Positions 7,313 to 10,797 of a stretch of DNA of 10,797 bases are shown piece by piece (within the stretch, counting starts at the first letter, position 1; every line of letters begins with the position of its first letter). This stretch comes from Burkholderiaceae bacterium (GTDB taxonomy: Bacteria; Pseudomonadota; Gammaproteobacteria; Burkholderiales; Burkholderiaceae): contig JAGOEY010000012.1 of NCBI GenBank assembly GCA_017997515.1, positions 7,690 to 18,486 of the forward strand, read 5' to 3'. Both the position numbers and the translations under genes were made by a program. The notes beneath the pieces were generated by a model. The model was given only the letters and a program-made list of their open reading frames with translations, did no database searches and was not told the DNA's origin.

Positions 7313-8406
7313 GTCAGCCCCGTGTCCACAGTGCGGCGCTCCAGCGCCAGAAATTCAGCCGACTGCATCTCCGTCAGACGCGACACCGTGCGCGGGAACT
7401 CATGTGCCAGCGGGCCTTCGGTGTAAAGCAGCTCAGGCTCCACTTCGGCCGACAAAATCAGCTTCACGCGCCGGTCGTAAAACACGTCCACCAGCCATGT
7501 GAAACGGCGGGCTTCCGACGCACGGGACACCGCCATCTGGGGCACATCGGACAACAGTACGGTGTGGAACTGGCTGGCAATTTCAAGGTAGTCGTTTTGT
7601 GAACGGGGGCCTCCACACAAGGTGCGGAAATCGAACCACACCACCCCACCCGCCTTGCGCCGGGCGGAAATCTCGCGTGCCTCGATGTGCAGCACCGGGG
7701 TCTCATCGGCACATTCGGCCAGCTTGTTGAATGCGTCGGTCAGCTCCGCGTCGGCCGCCGCACCGTTGGGCGTCAGGTACATACGCAGCTGCTCGAGCGT
7801 GCGGCGGCGGTAGTCGGTGCCGTTGTCCACACTCAGCACCTCGAGCCGCTCGTTGAGCAGCGCAATGGCGGGCAGAATGCGGTCGCGGTGCAGGCCGTCG
7901 GGGTACAGGTCGTCGGGTTTGAAGTTGGAGGTGGTGACAAAACCCACACCGTTGGCAAACAGTGCGTCCAACAACCGGTGCAGGATCATGGCGTCGGTGA
8001 TGTCCGCCACGTGAAATTCGTCAAAACAGATCAGTTTGTAACGCTTCGCCATCCGGCGACCCAACTCGTCGAGCGGGTTGACGGTGCCTTGCAGGTCCAT
8101 CAGTTCGCGGTGCACTTCACGCATGAATTCGTGGAAATGCAGGCGCGTCTTGCGCTTGATAGGAACGGCGTTAAAGAAGCAGTCCATCAGGAAACTCTTG
8201 CCGCGCCCTACGCCGCCATACATGTACACCCCGCGCGGGATGTCAGGCCGGTTGATGAGTTTCTTCAGTGCATTGGAACGCCGCGCCTTGTACTCAGCCC
8301 ATTCGCCAGCACAACGCTCCAGCGCCTCCACCGCACGCAGTTGCGCCGGGTCACTCTGAAAGCCGCGTGCGGCCAATTCTGCTTCGTAGGCCTCTTTGAC
8401 GTTCAA
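7309..8406 (-). CDS. zapE: Cell division protein ZapE (AFG1-like ATPase)
   Basis: ZapE is a P-loop ATPase of the AFG1/LACE1 family that associates with the FtsZ ring in E. coli and matters under stress or low oxygen. The 365-residue product shows YMYGGVGRGKSFLMD with Walker A Gly64-Ser71, then RLHFHEFMREVH (88-99), and Walker B LICFDEFHVADITDAM (125-140; Asp129, Glu130). Further on come FVTTSNFKPDDLYPDGLHRD and the C-terminal FPRTVSRLTEMQSAEFL. The length is normal. The start is TTG at 8406: no in-frame ATG or GTG exists upstream before a stop near 8497, the family N-terminus (VKEAYEAELAARGF) begins at once, and GGGTGA lies eight to nine bases upstream. The gene overlaps the downstream coiled-coil gene by ATGA. 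Its upstream side abuts a repeat element. Confidence 0.94.
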   Translation of the reverse strand: MNVKEAYEAELAARGFQSDPAQLRAVEALERCAGEWAEYKARRSNALKKLINRPDIPRGVYMYGGVGRGKSFLMDCFFNAVPIKRKTRLHFHEFMREVHRELMDLQGTVNPLDELGRRMAKRYKLICFDEFHVADITDAMILHRLLDALFANGVGFVTTSNFKPDDLYPDGLHRDRILPAIALLNERLEVLSVDNGTDYRRRTLEQLRMYLTPNGAAADAELTDAFNKLAECADETPVLHIEAREISARRKAGGVVWFDFRTLCGGPRSQNDYLEIASQFHTVLLSDVPQMAVSRASEARRFTWLVDVFYDRRVKLILSAEVEPELLYTEGPLAHEFPRTVSRLTEMQSAEFLALERRTVDTGLT

Positions 8407-8423
8407 GATAAATTCACCCGCAG

Positions 8424-8520
8424 GCTTCGCTTCGCTTTCGCCAACCCCCTTGCAGGGGGCGACACCAGCGAACTGGCAGAGCCAGATCCGCAGTGTCTAC
8501 TGGAAGGGATGGTGTGCTTC
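8424..8520. repeat. Structured dispersed-repeat-like element A upstream of zapE
   Basis: This stretch is non-coding and highly palindromic. CCCCCT (8445-8450) pairs with AGGGGG (8454-8459) around a 3-base loop. It is followed by a nested stem: GACAC (8461-8465) with GTGTC (8493-8497), GCG (8468-8470) with CGC (8489-8491), and CTGGC (8473-8477) with GCCAG (8481-8485) around the loop AGA. The pattern of CT/GC-rich lead, GGGGGC-ACACCAG, CTGGCAGAGCCAG and CGCAGTGTC resembles a repeat that I recall from many Comamonadaceae intergenic regions. No second copy is visible in this window, and the borders are approximate. Confidence 0.6.
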
Positions 8521-8540
8521 ATATCGCCTGACAGAGTGAA

Positions 8541-8602
8541 TGCTATCAATTAAATAGCTATTGGCGCCCGCCAAGCGGGCGCCAGAGGCCGATTTTGCTT
8601 AA
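8541..8602. repeat. REP-like intergenic element B (two tandem hairpins)
   Basis: The element contains GCTAT (8542-8546) pairing with ATAGC (8554-8558), then the 10-bp stem TGGCGCCCGC / GCGGGCGCCA (8562-8571 and 8575-8584), then AGAGGCCGATTTTGCTT. The pattern GCTATCAA..ATAGCT, variable GC hairpin, AGAGGCC resembles a repeat that I recall as frequent between genes in Acidovorax, Rhodoferax and relatives. That recollection was not checked. It sits directly after the lpdA stop codon. Confidence 0.6.
8562..8584 (-). terminator. Probable 3' hairpin of the odhB-lpdA transcript
   Basis: A perfect 10-bp GC stem with a 3-base loop lies 21 bases past the lpdA stop codon. On the minus strand it is followed by AATAGCTATTTAATTG, which is AT-rich but has no unbroken T-run. 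It may act as a terminator or as a 3'-end stabiliser; it belongs to repeat element B. Confidence 0.45.
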
Positions 8603-8605
8603 GAA

Positions 8606-10033
8606 TCAGAAGTTCAGCGTACGTTTGTCCACAGCCAACGCAGCTTCCTTCGTCGCTTCGGACAAGGAAGGGTGGGCATGGCAAATACGCGCGATGTCTT
8701 CGGCACTGGCCTTGAACTCCATGGCCACCACGGCTTCGGAGATCAGTTCGCTGACCTGCGGGCCCACCATGTGCACACCCAGGATCTCGTCGGTCGTGGC
8801 GTCGGCGAGGAACTTGACCATACCGGTCGTGTCGCCCAGTGCACGTGCGCGGCCATTGGCCAGGAACGGGAAGGTGCCGGCCTTGTACGCCACGCCATCG
8901 GCCTTGAGCTGCTGCTCGGTGCGGCCCACCCAGGCGATCTCGGGGCTGGTGTAGATGACCCAGGGGATGGTGTTGAAGTTGACGTGCCCATGCTGGCCAG
9001 CGATACGCTCGGCCACGGCCACACCTTCTTCTTCCGCCTTGTGTGCGAGCATCGGGCCACGCACCACGTCACCCACGGCCCAGACGTTGGGCAGGCTGGT
9101 CTTGCAGTCACCGTCCACCACAATCGCACCGCGCTCGTCTAGCTGCAGGCCCACACCTTCGGCGTTCAGGCCGATGGTGTTGGCCACACGGCCGATGGAG
9201 ACGATGAGCTTGTCGGCGTCCAGCGTTACCGCTTCGCCCTTGGCGTTGGTGTAAGCGATGGACACACCCTTCTTGCCGTTCTTGATCTCGCCGACTTTCA
9301 CGCCCAGCTCAATCTTCAGGCCTTGTTTGTCGAACGCCTTCTTGGCTTCCTTGGCGATCTGTTCGTCCACTGCACCCAGGAAGGTTGGCAGACCTTCGAG
9401 GATGGTCACGTCGGCACCCAGGCGGCGCCAGACGGAGCCCATTTCCAGGCCGATCACACCAGAACCGATCACGGCCAGCTTCTTGGGCACGGCACCGATA
9501 CGCAGCGCGCCGTCGTTGGACAACACGTTGACTTCATCGAACGGCGTACCAGGCAGCGCGCGGGCATTCGAGCCGGTGGCCACGATGATGTGTTTGCCGG
9601 TGATGGACTCTTCTTCCTTGCCTGCGACCTTGATCTCGTAGCCACCTTCAGCGGCTTTGACGAACGAACCACGGCCATGGAAGAAGCTGACCTTGTTCTT
9701 TTTGAACAGGTACAGGATGCCGTCGTTGTTTTGTTTGACGACGTTGTCCTTGCGGCCCACCAGCTTCGCCAGGTCCAGCTCCAGGCCCTTCACATTGATA
9801 CCGTGCTCGGCGAAATGTTTGCCAGCGTGCTCGTAATGCTCGGACGACTGCAGCAGTGCTTTGGACGGGATGCAGCCGACGTTGGTGCAGGTGCCACCCG
9901 GTGCCGGGCCGCCCTTGTCGTTCTTCCACTCGTCGATACAAGCGGTGTTGAAGCCCAGCTGGGCGGCGCGGATGGCGGCGATGTAACCACCGGGGCCACC
10001 ACCGATGACGATGACGTCGAATTGTTTGGACAT
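8606..10033 (-). CDS. lpdA: Dihydrolipoyl dehydrogenase (E3)
   Basis: This is the FAD-dependent E3 subunit that reoxidises dihydrolipoyl groups of the 2-oxoglutarate (and possibly pyruvate) dehydrogenase complex and passes electrons to NAD+. The 475 residues contain the FAD fold GGGPGG (11-16), the redox-active disulfide [13 protein letters not shown] with Cys49 and Cys54, the NAD fold GSGVIG (190-195), the second FAD contact [21 protein letters not shown], and the C-terminal active-site block HAHPSLSE with His454 and Glu459. The stretch [14 protein letters not shown] before the disulfide is a short insertion typical, as I recall, of betaproteobacterial E3. ATG 10033 has AGGA at 10047-10044, ten bases upstream. 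It follows odhB on the same strand, which marks it as the OGDH-type copy. Confidence 0.97.
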   Translation of the reverse strand: MSKQFDVIVIGGGPGGYIAAIRAAQLGFNTACIDEWKNDKGGPAPGGTCTNVGCIPSKALLQSSEHYEHAGKHFAEHGINVKGLELDLAKLVGRKDNVVKQNNDGILYLFKKNKVSFFHGRGSFVKAAEGGYEIKVAGKEEESITGKHIIVATGSNARALPGTPFDEVNVLSNDGALRIGAVPKKLAVIGSGVIGLEMGSVWRRLGADVTILEGLPTFLGAVDEQIAKEAKKAFDKQGLKIELGVKVGEIKNGKKGVSIAYTNAKGEAVTLDADKLIVSIGRVANTIGLNAEGVGLQLDERGAIVVDGDCKTSLPNVWAVGDVVRGPMLAHKAEEEGVAVAERIAGQHGHVNFNTIPWVIYTSPEIAWVGRTEQQLKADGVAYKAGTFPFLANGRARALGDTTGMVKFLADATTDEILGVHMVGPQVSELISEAVVAMEFKASAEDIARICHAHPSLSEATKEAALAVDKRTLNF

Positions 10034-10058
10034 GGAGATGAATTCCTGAAATCAATGG

Positions 10059-10084
10059 GCCAACGCCCCTCTCGGGGCGTTGGC
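10059..10084 (-). other. Intergenic hairpin between odhB and lpdA
   Basis: An 11-bp perfect stem, GCCAACGCCCC with GGGGCGTTGGC, has a 4-base loop that reads GAGA on the transcribed (minus) strand, a GNRA-type tetraloop. No T-run follows, so it is not a standard terminator. It ends 25 bases before the lpdA start and 12 bases before its AGGA. It could stabilise the odhB 3' end or lower lpdA expression relative to odhB. Confidence 0.7.
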
Positions 10085-10098
10085 TGGGGTAGCGACGA

Positions 10099-10797
10099 TC
10101 AGATGTCGAACAGCAAGCGCGACGGATCTTCCAGCGCTTCCTTCATGGCCACCAGGCCCAGCACGGCTTCACGGCCGTCGATGATGCGGTGGTCGTAGCT
10201 CATCGCCAGGTAGTTCATCGGGCGGATGACGATCTGGCCGTTTTCGACCACAGCGCGGTCCTTGGTGGCGTGAACGCCCAGGATGGCCGATTGCGGTGGG
10301 TTGATGATGGGCGTGGACAGCATGGAGCCGAAGGTGCCACCGTTGCTGATGGAGAAAGTGCCGCCGGTCATGTCTTCGATGCCCAGCTTGCCTTCTTGCG
10401 CCTTCTTGCCAAACTCGGCGATCTTCTTTTCGATCTCGGCGAAGCTCATCTGGTCTGCATTACGCAGGATGGGCACCACCAGGCCACGGGGCGAACCCAC
10501 AGCGATACCGATGTCGAAATAGCCGTGGTACACGATGTCGTTACCGTCTACCGATGCGTTCAGCACGGGGAATTTCTTCAGTGCGTGCACTGCCGCCTTC
10601 ACGAAGAAACTCATGAAGCCGATCTTGACGCCATGTTCCTTGGTGAATGCGTCCTGGAACTTCTTGCGCATGTCCATGACCGGGGCCATGTTCACTTCGT
10701 TGAAGGTGGTCAGGATGGCGTTGGTGGACTGCGATTGCAGCAGGCGCTCGGCGATACGGGCGCGCAGGCGGCTCATCGGCACACGCTCTTCAGGGCG
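10099..10797 (-). CDS. odhB: Dihydrolipoyl succinyltransferase (E2o), C-terminal part (cut by right edge)
   Basis: This is the E2 subunit of the 2-oxoglutarate dehydrogenase complex (also named sucB), which moves the succinyl group from lipoate to CoA and forms the core of the complex. The 232 residues in the window cover the end of the linker and the whole acyltransferase domain. It opens with [20 protein letters not shown], continues with [20 protein letters not shown] and [15 protein letters not shown], and ends with [13 protein letters not shown], holding catalytic His203 and Asp207 of the fragment. The final [13 protein letters not shown] is the usual E2o C-terminus. The lipoyl and E3-binding domains must lie beyond the right edge, with sucA/odhA probably further on. 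E2o rather than E2p is favoured by [15 protein letters not shown] and the pairing with lpdA. Confidence 0.96.
   Translation of the reverse strand, partial: RPEERVPMSRLRARIAERLLQSQSTNAILTTFNEVNMAPVMDMRKKFQDAFTKEHGVKIGFMSFFVKAAVHALKKFPVLNASVDGNDIVYHGYFDIGIAVGSPRGLVVPILRNADQMSFAEIEKKIAEFGKKAQEGKLGIEDMTGGTFSISNGGTFGSMLSTPIINPPQSAILGVHATKDRAVVENGQIVIRPMNYLAMSYDHRIIDGREAVLGLVAMKEALEDPSRLLFDI

Noticed and set aside
9323..10198. 291-codon plus-strand frame antisense to lpdA
   Set aside because: Shadow of lpdA; its composition follows from the complement of lpdA codons and no family features are seen.
1..10797. Mobile element, phage, CRISPR, toxin-antitoxin or defence system
   Set aside because: No transposase, integrase, direct-repeat array, tRNA-linked att site or known defence domain was found; the genes are housekeeping and their codon use is uniform by eye.

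Overview
The window looks like an ordinary chromosomal segment of a betaproteobacterium of the order Burkholderiales, most likely the family Comamonadaceae (Rhodoferax / Acidovorax / Polaromonas type). The reasons are the high-GC coding style, the protein sequences (BamD, ScpB, an E3 with the [18 protein letters not shown] form, ZapE), and two intergenic repeats in the zapE-lpdA gap that resemble, from memory, dispersed repeats of that family. No tRNA, rRNA, CRISPR array, transposase, integrase or phage gene was seen.

Layout from left to right. (1) 1-1350, minus: scpB (chromosome segregation) followed by rluB (23S rRNA pseudouridine synthase, cut by the left edge), joined by an ATGA stop/start overlap. 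(2) 1351-1536: a 186-bp GC-rich gap without a gene. (3) 1537-2511, minus: rluD (23S rRNA helix 69 pseudouridine synthase). (4) 2577-3383, plus: bamD, an outer-membrane assembly lipoprotein, divergent from rluD, with a perfect TATAAT box in the short region between them. (5) 3346-5454, minus: a DinG/XPD-family Fe-S helicase of the YoaA type, whose 3' end overlaps that of bamD by 38 bp tail to tail. (6) 5513-5716, minus: a small DUF465/YdcH-like helical protein. (7) 5828-6631, plus: a PP2C-type Ser/Thr protein phosphatase. (8) 6674-8406, minus: zapE (cell-division ATPase), overlapping by ATGA a secreted, Ala/Gln/Lys-rich coiled-coil protein of unknown function. (9) 8407-8605: two structured, repeat-like elements and the probable end of the next operon. 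(10) 8606-10797, minus: odhB (sucB, partial) then lpdA, the E2 and E3 subunits of the 2-oxoglutarate dehydrogenase complex, separated by a strong hairpin with a GNRA-type loop.

Functionally the genes are housekeeping: TCA cycle (odhB-lpdA), rRNA modification (rluB, rluD), chromosome segregation and division (scpB, zapE), outer-membrane biogenesis (bamD) and DNA repair (yoaA-like). The least characterised are the PP2C phosphatase, which has no kinase beside it here, the DUF465 protein and the periplasmic coiled-coil protein downstream of zapE. No convincing new defence, mobile or biosynthetic system is present. The more interesting signals are in the gaps: palindromic repeats beside zapE, the odhB-lpdA hairpin, the compact rluD/bamD promoter region and the bamD/yoaA overlap.
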